DNA from: Gari tellinella
Taxonomy: Eukaryota; Mollusca; Bivalvia; Cardiida; Psammobiidae
DNA length: 64,000 nucleotides
Direction of reading: 5' to 3'
Assembly (NCBI GenBank): GCA_922989275.2
Contig: OV277861.1
Span: forward strand, 91,860,993 to 91,924,992
Part shown: positions 1-12,600 of the stretch, in pieces
Numbering within the stretch: the stretch's first letter is position 1
Layout: every line of letters starts with the position of its first letter
Notes under the pieces: generated by a model
Database searches by the model: none
What the model was told of the DNA's origin: nothing
Seen by the model: only the letters and a program-made list of their open reading frames with translations
Position numbers and translations under genes: made by a program

Positions 1-150
1 TCAGCCTGCTTTAAGCTACCTGCTGTTAGAATAAAGAAATTATTTCGAGTGTTAAATATTGGAATAATAATGTATAAATTGGAATTATTTTCTTCAGTGG
101 AGGGATAAATAAGGTGTAAAAAGGTGCATTTATGGGAAAATAGGTTAAAC
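1..150. mobile_element. PB1 hairpin MITE, truncated by the window edge
   Basis: Right half of the PB1 family: one hairpin arm (CCTGCTTTAAGC), then the typical half that reads towards 'tttatggg..' and a degenerate TTAA end. The left half lies outside the window. Confidence 0.6.
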
Positions 151-269
151 AAATGGCCACTAAAAGCAAGTTGAAAGTAAAGAGAATATGCCAGTTTTAT
201 GGAGTAATGGGCCAAATGGTACATTCATATCTTATTATACATGAGATTTATTGATTTAAGTCGGTATAA

Positions 270-440
270 AAGCTTTAAAGCCTACTGAGTGTTTCACAGC
301 CAGTTGATACATAACCGTTAATTGAACAATCATATATTAGGTACACCAGCTATGAATGTTGATATTCCAGATCATAATTATAATAGTAACATAAGTCACT
401 ACCATACTCAACGCCTGGGCACAAGATATGATGAGAATGC
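270..440 (+). repeat. Dispersed repeat copy 1 (unknown family)
   Basis: Contains the block ATGAATGTTGATATTCCAGA followed by an AT-rich stretch and ACTCAACGCCTGG. The same block recurs at 850-920 and 3028-3105. I do not recognise the family. The short ORFs in it are not convincing genes. Confidence 0.5.
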
Positions 441-473
441 TCAACCAATGGAAATTCACTTTTGGTGCTTATT

Positions 474-720
474 TAACCCATTACCCCTGTTTCTAGTTTT
501 GAAGATATGTGACCACTTAAAGTAGGTTGAAAGTAAAGCAGAATGCGCCTTAAAAGGCGTATTCTGCTTTACTTTCAGCCAGCTTTAAGCTATTATCTGT
601 AAGATAATAGAAAATATGTCTTAGGATTTTTATTTGTGTCAGTATAAATTGGAACTATTTTCTTCAGTAGAGGAATTAATTAAAGGCGTAAAAAGGTGTA
701 TTTATGGGGTAATGGGTTAA
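474..720. mobile_element. PB1 hairpin MITE, full length
   Basis: Ends are a TTAACCCATTACCCC-like terminus on the left and GGGGTAATGGGTTAA on the right, so the element is bounded by TTAA with CCC...GGG termini. A central near-perfect hairpin (516-593) pairs GGTTGAAAGTAAAGCAGAAT with its complement. The layout fits a non-autonomous piggyBac-type element; that class is inference. Confidence 0.7.
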
Positions 721-731
721 AAGAGTAGGTA

Positions 732-925
732 AAGGCATTCAGTGGTGCTAATGCGGAAGAAAGGGATAAACAGCTAAGAAAATGTGTAGAGTGTTTCATA
801 GTTGGTGGGTATGTGTATATAGAACCCATACATACAGTAAATTCACCAACTATGAATGTTGATATTCCAGATCTCAATTATAATAGTAACACAACAGTTA
901 CTACCATACTCAACGCCTGGATAGA
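732..925 (+). repeat. Dispersed repeat copy 2
   Basis: About 190 bp that align by eye with 2905-3108, including GGGATAAACAGCTAAGAAAA and the ATGAATGTTGATATTCCAGA block. It directly follows a PB1 copy. Confidence 0.55.
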
Positions 926-1078
926 AGACATTCATGCATGCTCTTCTTAAGAAATATATACCCCAATCTTTCTATATCATCTGTCTGTATTCTTTCCTTG
1001 GCAAAGTTCTCCATATCTTACTAGCAAATGAAATTTGCTGAATTTCAGCTTTTAGACGTTCGCAGTAGGCAGAGTATT

Positions 1079-2221
1079 ATAAACAAGGGCCACTATGGCC
1101 CTAAATCGCTCACCTGGTAACCATGTAACCATGTACACCGTGTGACCTAGTTTTTGACCGGGCATGACCCTCATTCTAACTTGACCTCGATTTCAATGAG
1201 ACAAACATTTTGTTCAAGTTTCTTGAAGATTCAATGAAATTTGTAGTCTCTATAGAGTGTTAACAAGGTTTTTCGATGATTTGACCTAGTGACCTAGTTT
1301 TTGACAAGACATAAGCAACATTTGAACTTGACCTATATTTCATTGAGGCAAACCTTTTCATCAAGTTTTATGAAGATCAAATGAAATTTGTAGTCTCTAG
1401 AGTGTTAATAAGGTTTTTCTATGATTCGATCTAGTGACCTAGTTTTTGACCTGACATGACCCACATTTTAACTTGACCTAGATTTCATTGAGGCAAACAT
1501 TTTGATGAAGTTTCATGAAGATCCAATGAAAGTTGTAGAGTGTTAACAAGGTTTTTCGAAGATTTGACCTAGTGACCTAGTTTTTGACTGGACATGACCC
1601 ACATTCGAACTTGGCCTAGATTTCATTGAGGCAATCATATTGATGAAGTTTTATGAAGATCCAATGAAATTTGTAGCCTCTAGAGTGTTAACAAGGTTTT
1701 TCGATAATTTGACCTAGTGACCTAGTTTTTGACCGGACATGACCCATATTCAAACTTGACCTAGATTTCATTGAGGCAAACATTTTGATGAAGTTTCATG
1801 AAGATCCAATGAAATTTGTAGTCTCTAGAGTGTTAACAAGGTTTTTCAAAGATTTGACCTAGTGACCTAGTTTTTTACCGGACATGACCCACATTCGAAC
1901 TTGGCCTAGATTTCATTGAGGCAATCATATTGATGAAGTTTCATGAAGATCCAATGAAATTTGTAGCCTCTAGAGTGTTAACAAGGTTTTTTGATAATTT
2001 GACCTAGTGACCTAGTTTTTGACCAAACATGACCCACATTCGAACTTGACCTAGATTTCATTTAGGCAAACATTGTGACCAAGTTTCATCAAGATCCAAT
2101 GAGATTTGAACCTGCTAGAGTGTTAACGAACAATTGTGAACGGACGGACGGACAGACAGACGACGGACATCCAGCGATCCTAAAAGCTCACCTTGGCACT
2201 ACGTGCCAGGTGAGCTAAAAA
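1079..2221. mobile_element. Tandem-repeat element, about 146-bp units, with CACCTGG/CCAGGTG ends
   Basis: Roughly seven diverged units of 137-147 bp, with TTGACCTAGTGACCTAG recurring near 1281, 1427, 1564, 1711, 1854 and 2001. The block opens with a GGGCCACTATGGCCC palindrome and GCTCACCTGG, and closes with CCAGGTGAGCTAAAA, so the ends are inverted. This layout (short inverted ends around a minisatellite core) resembles the 'pearl'/Helitron-like elements known from bivalves; the class is inferred. It lies in the calnexin intron beyond exon 9 or downstream of it. Confidence 0.7.
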
Positions 2222-2237
2222 TATTCAGCAACAAGGA

Positions 2238-2471
2238 AAACCCTTTACTCCATAGCCTGTATCTAGTATTGTAGACAGGTGACCACTTAAAGCAGGTTGA
2301 AAGTATAGCAGAATGGCCTTAAGACACATTCTGCTTTACTTTCAGCCTGCTTTAAGCTATAGAAAATATTTCTTATGCTACATATTCATTACTGTATGAC
2401 ATGGACCTATTATCTTCAGTGGAGGAATAAACTAAATGAGCTTAAATGTGTATCAATGGAGTAAATGGTTA
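2238..2471. mobile_element. PB1 hairpin MITE
   Basis: PB1 termini are degenerate (no clear CCC start). The internal hairpin at 2290-2355 has an arm with an ACACATTCTGC variant. Confidence 0.65.
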
Positions 2472-2682
2472 AAAATATAGCTTTGATAGAGCACTGTCAA
2501 ATGTGGAAATTTACACTTATTCAACTATATTTAAGTCAAGTTGCAAGTAAAAGCAAGTTGAAAGTAAATGCAGAAAACTGCTTTAGGAGTTTACTGATTT
2601 ACTTTCATCTTGCTTTAGAGCTATCACCTATAATCAACTCAATCAATGGATATAAACTTTTGGTGCTCATCTAAATAAGAAG

Positions 2683-2905
2683 GTACAGACAGGGCTCCAG
2701 ATAAGAGGGAGTAAACTGAACAAATCCACAATTTTCTCATTTATTTTAGCACCAAATCCTATGGTGTTACTACTCATTAGAATCGTCTAATTGATGATCT
2801 TAAAGACGTCTCTTCGAGACGATTCTAATGAGTAATGACACCATAGGGTTTAAATCAGAATTAAAGATTTTTGTTTTTGAAATACTCCCCTTATCTGGAG
2901 CGCTT
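2683..2905. mobile_element. HT6 hAT-like MITE (CAGGGCTCCAGATAAG type)
   Basis: Inverted termini GGCTCCAGATAAG / CTTATCTGGAGC enclose a palindrome built on CTCATTAGAATCGTCT. GGTACAG occurs on both sides and may be a target duplication. Sister copies are at 11804-11987 and 14948-15140. Confidence 0.65.
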
Positions 2906-3108
2906 GGTACAGGCATCCTATGGTACTAATGTGGAAGAAAGGGATAAACAGCTAAGAAAATGTGAAGAGTGTTTCATAGTTGCTCAGTATGTGTATATAG
3001 AACACATACAAAGAGTAAATTCACCAAGTATGAATGTTGATATTCCAGATCTCAATTATAATAGTAACACAACAGTCACTATCATACTCAACGCCTGGGT
3101 ACATTGCA
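2905..3108 (+). repeat. Dispersed repeat copy 3
   Basis: Best preserved copy of the repeat also seen at 732-925. It carries the shared CTAAGAAAATGTG and ATGAATGTTGATATTCCAGA blocks and ends at CAACGCCTGG. Confidence 0.5.
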
Positions 3109-3132
3109 CTCCTTTCACAGAATTATTACCAT

Positions 3133-3604
3133 TACAGTAAAATCTCTCAATTACCACCATTTATTTGTATTAATTATTAGGTGTTTAAGTCAGGTGACTG
3201 CTTAACTCATTGAGCCCTAGTGATGCATGTGATGCATATATGCGTCTTTTAACAAAAGTGTACCTGTGAAGAGTACATTTGTCCTATGCAAACAGTGAAG
3301 TCCCTGATCAGAGGGCTCCTACAGGAGCCCTCTGATCACAGACTTCACTGTTTGTAATTTTGTAAAATATTAAAATAATCAGCCCTAAACAGTCGAAAAT
3401 GGACCAGCCTTTCTTGCAAACTGGAATTGTCCATTGGAACTTTCAGGAGATAATGAGTTGAAGCAAGGTGACAGTAAAACAGAAAGCTCCTTTAGGAGTT
3501 TTCTGTTTTTGTTTTACTGTCAACTTGCTTTAACATTTCATCTGTATTTTATATGAACCATTAGCCTTTGTTTTAGGGTTCATACTAGAAAGGTTTTATT
3601 GTAC
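3133..3604. mobile_element. TM4 mariner-like MITE interrupted by PB3
   Basis: Termini TACAGTAAAATCTCT and AGAAAGGTTTTATTGTA are imperfect inverted repeats with TA ends. The internal hairpin pairs GACAGTAAAACAGAAAGCTCC with its complement (about 3470-3535). It is split by the PB3 element, which sits exactly at the TTAA of the TM4 motif GCTTAAAGCAAGG seen intact at 12510 and 59342. Confidence 0.6.
3202..3463. mobile_element. PB3 hairpin MITE inserted at a TTAA in TM4
   Basis: Left end TTAACTCATTGAGCC, right end GATAATGAGTTGA (the right TTAA has mutated to TTGA). The central palindrome has arms reading CTGATCAGAGGGCTCC and its complement at 3290-3355. A sister copy with better ends is at 47324-47574. 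Confidence 0.65.
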
Positions 3605-3622
3605 TAGACACTACCCACTTAC

Positions 3623-3697
3623 TTTTCTCTCTCATCCCAGTTTTCTGGTTTCTTGTCGTTAGGATCGTCAATCTCTTTGGGTGGGTTGACAGCAGGG
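3623..3697 (-). CDS. CANX: Calnexin exon 9 (start of P domain)
   Basis: 75 bp, enters in phase 2 after a TTTTACAG acceptor and leaves in phase 2 at a GTAAGT donor. It encodes the first P-domain motif, [15 protein letters not shown]. Confidence 0.9.
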
Positions 3698-6600
3698 CTG
3701 TAAAATATTAACACGGTTATTAGAAATGTTATCATTATAGGATCATGTTTAACGCCTTTCTCTATAAAGATGCCTTAATTCATCTCCAATAATTTCTACA
3801 CTAAAGAAAGTAGTCCCCATTTAGAAATCCTGAAAAGGTGGAAACTAAACATGTAATGCTCCTCCACTATCATGGTTGGCGTATAAAAATTCCTGATTTT
3901 TATGAGAACATCATTAAATCCATTAGTTCTATCATGCCTATTATGGCCATCATTGGGATTTGATTTATTATGGTTTTACATTGCTTTGAACAGTATTTCA
4001 GTCAAATCACGAAGTCTAGCTAATTACAGGTGGAGGAAGACCCAAGAAGCCCTTTATGCACTGTTTCAGACACAAATCGGCAACTGGGTAGAACCACAGA
4101 CCTTCCACAAGCCAAGTGGAAGACTTCCCCACATGAACGCTGCTCAGACCGCGATTCAAACCCACAGCGGTGAGGAGCTTAGTGATGTAAGTCACAGTGA
4201 CTGTAACCACTAGGATACAGAGGCCCCCCTGGCCATCATTGTGAAATGAATGTAGACATTTAATTCTTACCTCATATCTTCCAGGAGATTGCCTGCATTG
4301 ACCACCTTGTTGTCTACAAGAACCTCAAATGAGTTATCTGCATTGACCACTAAAATATAAAAGTGAAATATATAGTTTCTTAACTACATTAAGTTCATCA
4401 ACCTAATCACTCAATAGTCTTGTTTTCATTCATGAACATTCTTTAGATTGATATAAAAACAAGAGGCCCATAGGGCCACATTTCGCTCACCTGAGACATT
4501 GTACCATAGAAGCTGACTGGGCAAGACAACATTTTGATATAGCTGATATAACTGATAAGCCCAGGGGCGGGGCCAAATTTGATCCAGGTGTCATAATTTG
4601 AACAATCTTGGTAGAGGACCATAAAGGGGCAAAGCTACATGTCAAATATAAATGATCTGGGCCTTACGGTTTCAGAGAAGAAGATTTTTAAAGGTTTTCC
4701 TATGAAAAACTAACAAACCTGAGGGCGGTGCCATTTTTGGCCTGGGGGTCATAATTTGAACAACCTTGGTAGAGGACCACAAGGCAAAGCTATATGTCAA
4801 ATATTAAAGATCTGGGCCCTACAGTTTCAGAGAAGAAGATTTGTTAAGGTTTTCCTATATCAGTCTATGTAAAACTGATAAGCCCCGGGGCGGGGCCAAT
4901 TTTGACCCGGGGGTTATAATTGAACAACTTTGGTAGAGGACTATAAGGCAAAGCCACATGTCAAATATAAATGATCTGGGCCTTACAGTTTCAGAGAAGA
5001 AGATTTTCAAAGGTTTTCCTATGAAAAACTGATAAGCCCGCGAGGGCGGGCCTTTTTTGGCCCAGGGGTCATAATTTGAACAATCTTGGTAGAGGACCAC
5101 AAGGCAAAGCTATATGTCAAATATTAAAGACCTGGGCCTCACAGTTTCAGAGAAGAAGATTTTTAAGGGTTTTCCTATATAATTCTATGTAAAACTGATA
5201 AGCCCAGGGGCGAGGCCATTTTTGACTCGGGGTCATAATTTGAACAATCTTGGTAGAGGACCATAAGGCAAAGCCACATGTCAAATATTATTGATCTAGG
5301 CCATAAGGTTTCTGAGAAGAAGATTTTTAAAGGTTTTCCTATGAAAAACTAACAAACCTGAGGGCGGTGCCATTTTTGGCTTGGGGGTCATAATTTGAAC
5401 AATCTTGGTAGAGGACCACAAGGAAAAGCTATATGTCAAATATTAAAGATCTGGGCCCTACAGTTTCAGAGAAGAAGATTTTTAAAAGTTTTCCTATATA
5501 ATTCTATGTAAAACTGATAAGCCCCGGGACGGGGCCAATTTTGACCCTGGGGTCATAATTTGAACAATCTTGGTAGAGGACCATAAGGCAAAGCTACATG
5601 TCAAATATTAATGATCTAGGCCATACAGTTTCTGAGAAGAAGATTTTTAAAGGTTTTCCTACGAAAAACTGATAAGCCCCAGGGCGGGGCCATTTTTGGC
5701 CCCAGGGTCAAAATTTGAACAATCTTGCTAGAAAATCATTAGGTAATGATACATACCAAATATCAAAGGTCTGGGCTTTTGGGTTTCTGAGAAGAAGATT
5801 TTTTAAGATTTTCTTATGCATTAAAAGTTGTCTATACGGTCATGTGGTTTCTGAGGAGATGTTGTTTGAAAATGTGAACGTACGACGTACTACGGACGAC
5901 GTACGCCGGACGGAATGGGATCACAATAGCTCATCCTCAGCCTTTGGCTCAGGTGAGCTAAAAATAATTAGAGAGGTCTGCTTATAAACACATCTGACAT
6001 CCCCAAAACAAATCCCCACACTTGCTTTATTTTTTATAACAACCTCAGAAGGCTAGCCTGCTTGGGATGAAGCAGATCTCAAAATTGAGATCTGCTCCTT
6101 TAACCCTTTCCCTTATAGAAGCGACTTTTATCACATGCATTTTATTCATCCGCTGAAGAAAATAGTTCCAATATATACCGTAATGAATATGTGTCATATT
6201 TAAAACTTTCCTTATTCTAGCAGGTAATAGCTTAAAGCAGGCTGAAAGTAAAGCAGAATGCGCCATATGGCGCATTCTGCTTTACTTTCAACCTGCTTTA
6301 AGTAGTCACCTATTTTCAAAACTAGAAACAGGCTATGGGGTAATGGGTTAAACAGGGGTAATCTTCTAGACAAGAGCTATTAAAATAGGGATCTGCATCC
6401 AGTTGTTGTCGATAATAATAATACTGATAAAGTACCCTATGGCTGAGGTGGAGATAAGTTGACACACTTACCTAAAGAATAAAGATGTGTCTTTTTGTCA
6501 GAGAAGAATTTGTCAATGGTAGCAGTAGGTTTCTTGGCATGCTTCTCTTCAAACTCTCCAGTCTTTGGGTTCTTGTGACGGAAGATGAAGTGTAGCTGAA

Positions 6601-9600
6601 AATATAACAAAGTTTCATAAAACATAAAAGGAATTTATAAGAAACTTGCTATAACATTGTCTTAGAGTCCTTCACTACAGTCTTAAGTATTAAATCTATT
6701 CTATATCTAAATTTGGACAACTATATAAACACAGAAGGTATTTCCAACACCATTCAAGATGGTAGATGACAGCAGGTTGAAAGTAAAACAGAATGCTCCT
6801 GCTTTACTTCAACTTGTTTTAAAAACTCATCTGTCTTCAAAACTAGAGCTGATTTGTGCCTGAAACAGTGCATAAAGGTATTCTCGGGTCTTCCTCAACC
6901 TATAATTAGCTGGATGTTGTGCTATGTTTGAAATACTGTTAAAAGTGATTTAAAAACATAATAAATCAAAATCAAAACTAGAAACAGGATATCCACCTAC
7001 TTTTCATGGGGTAAATGATTAAGTAGCATTTTGTGTTTTACCTTGTGATCCATTCCACACTTGTCTGGCCCAAACATCACTGTGTACGGGGTCTTGTCAT
7101 GGAAAGCTTTCTGCAATACAAACAATGATTATCAATCATAAGCAGTTATGCTTAAATATACAGTTTAGTTTTAGCAAACTACACTGCTATAAACTGAGAG
7201 TCTCTGAAAACCAGTCAAGAGCTATTGGACAACAGCATAGCTAGACTATTACAAATGTTTCCAAACCCATTACTTCATAAAACACCTTTTTATGCCTTTG
7301 ATTTATTCCTCCAGAGAAAAAATAGTTTTTTTTAAACAAAACAAACATGAAATTTTACAAATTTATTCTTTTAACAGCAAACCTCTCTTGAATGGCCACC
7401 TCATATGAAGAATGTGATACTTCATCTTGCTTTAAACCATTACTCCATAGCCTTTTTCTAGTTTTGAAGAAAGGTGACCACTTAAAGCAGGTTGTTAGTA
7501 AAGCAGACTGTGACTTAAGGCCCATTCTGCTTTACGTTTGACCTACTTTAAGCTCACAACTGCTAGAATATAGAAATAATTTCTAATGTTTAAAATTCCC
7601 AAATATTCAGAGGAGGAATAAATTAGAGACATAAATTAGAGACATAAATATATGTATTATGGGGTAATGGGTTCAGCAGTATCCTGCCTAAAACATCATC
7701 AATGAATATTGATTTCTCACACTTTTTGTGAGAAGTCAGTAGAAGTGCATATGGCAGTTATGTGGAGGAAAGGATTAAAGACTGAAAGTGGGGCTTATTT
7801 TGATTGGTTACTCAAGAGAATTCCACCGACAACGAACACTAGGAAAATAACCTCTGCTTTCATAAACATACCTAAATCAATATAACATGTGCAGTAAAAC
7901 TTTCTCTATCATGACCACTAAAATGAAGGTTAATTGGTTGTATAAAAGACAGGTGACAGCTTAAAGCAAGGTGATAGCAAAACAGAAAGCTACTTTACCG
8001 TTACTCAATAAATACACATTTTTACGCCTTTGATTTATTCATCCACTGAAGAAAATAGTACCAATTTATACAGCTATAAATATACATAAAAAGAAATATT
8101 TTCAATATTCTAGCAGATGGTTGCTTAAAGCAGGTTGAAAGTAAAGCAGAATGTGCCTTAAGGCACATTCTGCTTTACTTTTAACCTGATTTAAGTGGTC
8201 AAATATCTTCAGAACTAGAAACAGGCTATGGGGTAATGGATTAAGGAGCTTTCTGTTTACTCTTGCTTTGGGCATTCACCTGTTGTAAACACCTAACAGT
8301 TAAACTGATTTTGTGGTGGTTATAGTCTAATAGAGATGTTTTACTGTACAATTACTTACAAGGTCTGTTTTTTCAGTCTTGGTCAACAGCTTGATGTATG
8401 CTCCACCACAATCCATGCCATTCTGGAACTTTACCTCATAACTAAATACAACAAACATAATATAAACAAGAGCACCGCAAGCCGGGCACATTATACGCCC
8501 GTCAAATCAATCTTAGAATGTAGTCATACTAAAACCCTATCAAGGTAAAGTGAACAAAAGGGAAAGAACGCTGAAAGTTAGGGGTCATATGCTGTCCAAG
8601 TTTCAAAAGGATTGGAATAAATTTGTTTGAGAAAGAGAGCGGACAAACAAAAAAATGCCCGTTTTTTGACGATAAAAGGGGCATAACTCTTGAATGTCTG
8701 GGGCAATCCTGCTGGTTATCGAACTTGACCGAGATATTATGGTCATACACATGCTGACAAAGTACAGTGCCCCAGATAAGAAATTGTTAAATAGGGTACT
8801 TCACTCCTCTCTTTCAAATTAATAGAGTGAAATGAAAAATAATAGAGTACCTGCTGGTTTTCTAAACCCGTGTTGCTCAAATAAGCCATTTCAAAGTGAA
8901 AAATGTGGTTTTCTTAAGTATCCATTAATCTAAAAGACATGTCATGCTGTTCATATATAGAAAATACATTTAGTAACTATACTGGAATATTGTATTGACA
9001 CTTCAAAAAGTCTTCATGTAGTGCTGGTCTTGTAAATAAAAATTCAACTGAAGACATAAATACACACTGTTATTTGTAACTGATGTTTGACAGTTGACTT
9101 GTAACCGTAGCTAGTCTTACAGTTTAATACAGGCACTTTTCTAACAATTAATTTTTCAATTGTAAGCATTCATCAGTCATTGCTGCTGCATTCAGGTTAC
9201 TTCCTACACATTGTTAAACTTCAATTTAGTGCAGTTTACACATTTTCGTTGATTTCCGCGTATATCAAACCAGGGGGAATGGGTTTTTTCACTGCCAAAT
9301 GTTTCATCTTGCACACAAACGATGTAAAAAACGTTTACTTTGATCGTGATTCTGATTTATCCACCGCCGATTGAACTATAATCAATCAATAACAATAGCT
9401 AAATACTATACTGGCTGGGGAAGTCTTCGATTCAGATTGAAAATAACATAAAAAGATGGTTTCAAAAACCAGAATGAACGTATTACTTACCATTTCGGCC
9501 GCGGTGCGATATTTTAACAGAAACCGCGAAAACAAGTGTCAAACTGTCACGTAGTCTTAATTGATCAAATTATCGAGACGCTTATGGAGATAAAGTGCAG

Positions 9601-12600
9601 CAAGCGTCTAGCAATGGATAGGTAAAATTATCAAAAACAAGCAATCGGAATACTTCAGCTATTTTCCCATTGCGCCTCGCGAAAAGTTGTTAGAAATCAG
9701 CCGAGAGGTAACGATTTTGGAAGAAAATGAAACTGGAAGCCGTTTGCGAAATCGGTCAAGATTGCTTTTTGTACGCATCTATGGTGATATGTTTAGCGTA
9801 TTTTATAAAAGGCTTGCGTATTTGATACGCACTGAATTGATTTTCAAAGCGTAATTGGTGATTTTTAATGCGTAAAATACGCCGATACGCAGCTTATCTG
9901 GGGCACTGAAAGTATCAAAAGGATTAAAATAAATTTGTTTGAGTTAGAGAGCGGACAAACTAAAATGCCCGTTTTTGACGAAAAAGGGGCATAACTCTTG
10001 AATGTCTGGGTCGATCTTGCTGGTTATCAAACTTGACCGAGATATTATGGCCATACACGTTCTGACCAAGTTTCAAAAGGATTGGACTAAATTTGTTTGA
10101 GTTAGAGAGCGGACATGAAAAAGTTTCAAAAGGATTGGACTAAATTTGTTTGAGTTAGAGAGCGGACATGAAAAAGTTAACGGACGGACAGACAGCGCCA
10201 CGACGGACGGGCGTATAACAATGGTGTATCAGGAAAAGCACACATTTGTTCCAAGAAAGCACTAATTTCTACAACTTATTTCTACATCAAGAACAATAAA
10301 CCCAACAGTGCCTCTTACGTGTCATACAGAAGTGGGAAAATGGGGACCTTTAAAGATAGGCAACTGCTTAATGAAGGACAAAATAAATATGCAGAAAACT
10401 CTTTAACCCTGTCTTTAAAGCAAATTGTTGCTTCAAGCAAAATGAAAGTAAAGCAGTTAGCTCCCAAAGAAGTATTTCACTTTACTTTCATCTTGCTTTT
10501 TAGCGCCAACATTTAATCAACAACATCAATGTTTTTTCATCAATAAATGGAGGAATTTGAAGAGAAGATTAACATGCTTCTGTGTTAATTTTGTCCTTTA
10601 GAAAGCTGTCACCTGTCCTAAAGACCTACTCACAAGATTCTTTGTGTGTGCATTGCTTAACCCATTACTCCAAAAATATGCCTTTGTACCCCTTTAATTT
10701 TTATCACTCCAATAAATAAAATATTTCCAATTTATACTGCCAAGAATACGTATCATCAGAAATATTTTCTATATTCTAGCAGATGGTAGCTTAAAGCAGG
10801 TTGAAAGTAAAGCAGAATGCTCCTTTAGGAGCATTCTGCTTTACTTTCAACCTGCTTTATGAGGTTTACTATCTTCAATATTAGAAACATGCTATGGGGC
10901 AATTGGTCTTGGGTGGTGTATTACAAACATGCAAAAAATCACTCATTGATGATGTGAATGACAGCTAATGAAAAGGTGGGTGAACTTTTTCATATTCATA
11001 TTGATTTAAATACCATTTTGTCTATACTAGCCTTTTAACCCAAGCCCCCATGTTTTTTTCCAGTAGTTAACAAAAATGGTTGCTTAAAGAAGGCTGGAAG
11101 TAAGGCATAAGGTCCCTTAGATAGTATTCTGCTTTAGTTTTAGTCTGCTTTAAGGTACCATCTGCTTGGATTAGGAAACATTTACTATACATACCCATGC
11201 CTGTATAAAGTGAAACTGTCTATTGGGTGAATGGTAAGTGGCTGATAACAATGTTTACCACAATTAAAAACAAATATCTCCTTAAGAATTGAATTGTCAT
11301 CCTGATTGATAACCGACAGATTTCTTATTATACAGTGGAGAATCTGTTATTCTTTCCCAATAAACGTGTTTACGCTAAAACTATTATTTGCAGTGCAAAC
11401 TGTTTGCCACCAAGATAAACATGAAATATCAGAATTGTCAAAAGTTGTTCTTTTCTACGTTTTAGTGCTTTGCGTTTGTGTACGCTTGCGTTTAAACGGG
11501 AAAGAATAACAGATTCTCCACTGTATATGCAATTAGTTAACCCTTATCATGCTGCATTCTCTTCTACTTTAAATATAGCCTCTATGAAAAAAGATAAAAA
11601 TTAGTTTTAATGGTTTTTTTTATCTAAAGAAATGTTGAATGAAAGTGACAAACATTTTGGATTTCAAATTAGATGTCAGTCATGTCACATCATGTGGCCT
11701 CTGATCTGGAGCCAAACTGTTAGAAAATGTCAGCCAGGTTACCATCAGCATGATAAGCGTTAACATATTCTATGTAAATCAATATTCACAACCTTTATCA
11801 GAGCACCAGATAAGGGTAGTTTTTCAAAAGCTAAAATCTTTATTTCAGAATTAAACCCTATGGTGTCACTACTCATTAGAATCGTCTCGAAGAGACGATT
11901 CTAATGAGTAGTAACACCATAGGATTTGGTGCTGAATAAGTGAGAAAATGTTTGATTTGTTGAAATAACAACCTCTTATCTGGAGCTCTGCTTTATGATA
12001 ATAATAAATAGCGGTATAATTAGTGCTATATCTATGCTAATGACCAACAAAAATCCATACTAATTAACACTTGTACTGTTTAGCATAACCTGAATGAAAT
12101 TTCTGACATTTTGAATTCAGATCAGTAACTTGGCCCAAAACTGTCTTACATTTGCATAGAAGGTCCATATGCAGTGCTCAGTACAGTTAACTGTTTCATG
12201 CAGTATAAATATAATGAAGAAAGCTTCTATAGGACCTTTCTGCAATATTTTTACCCTGCGTTTAACTTGTCTTTTGTCTTTGAAGACTTTTCCTGGTTGT
12301 ATGGTTACGTGAAAAAAGTTTTGCTAATTTGTTTACTTACGAAACTATGAATGGCTTTCCTTTAAATTCATATGGTCTGTCTAGCTTGGCTGAGACTGCA
12401 TGATGTTTGGCCTTGGACTGAAAAAGGTATTCACATCTTAAATATTTAAATACAGTAAAAACTCTTTAGTACGACCACTAAAAAGACGGCTAATTGGTTG
12501 TTTAAAAGACAGGTGACAGCTTAAAGCAAGGTGACAGTAAAACAGACAGCTCACAAAGGAGATTTCTGTTTAACTGTCACTTGCTTCTAGCAGTCACCTG

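Noticed and set aside
1079..2221. CRISPR array or satellite
   Set aside because: Units are long (about 146 bp), diverged, without spacers, and bounded by transposon-like inverted ends in a eukaryotic genome.
1..3622. Remaining calnexin exons (rest of P domain, membrane segment)
   Set aside because: I searched the minus strand for repeated KPEDWD- and GxW-type motifs and saw none; they should lie outside the window.
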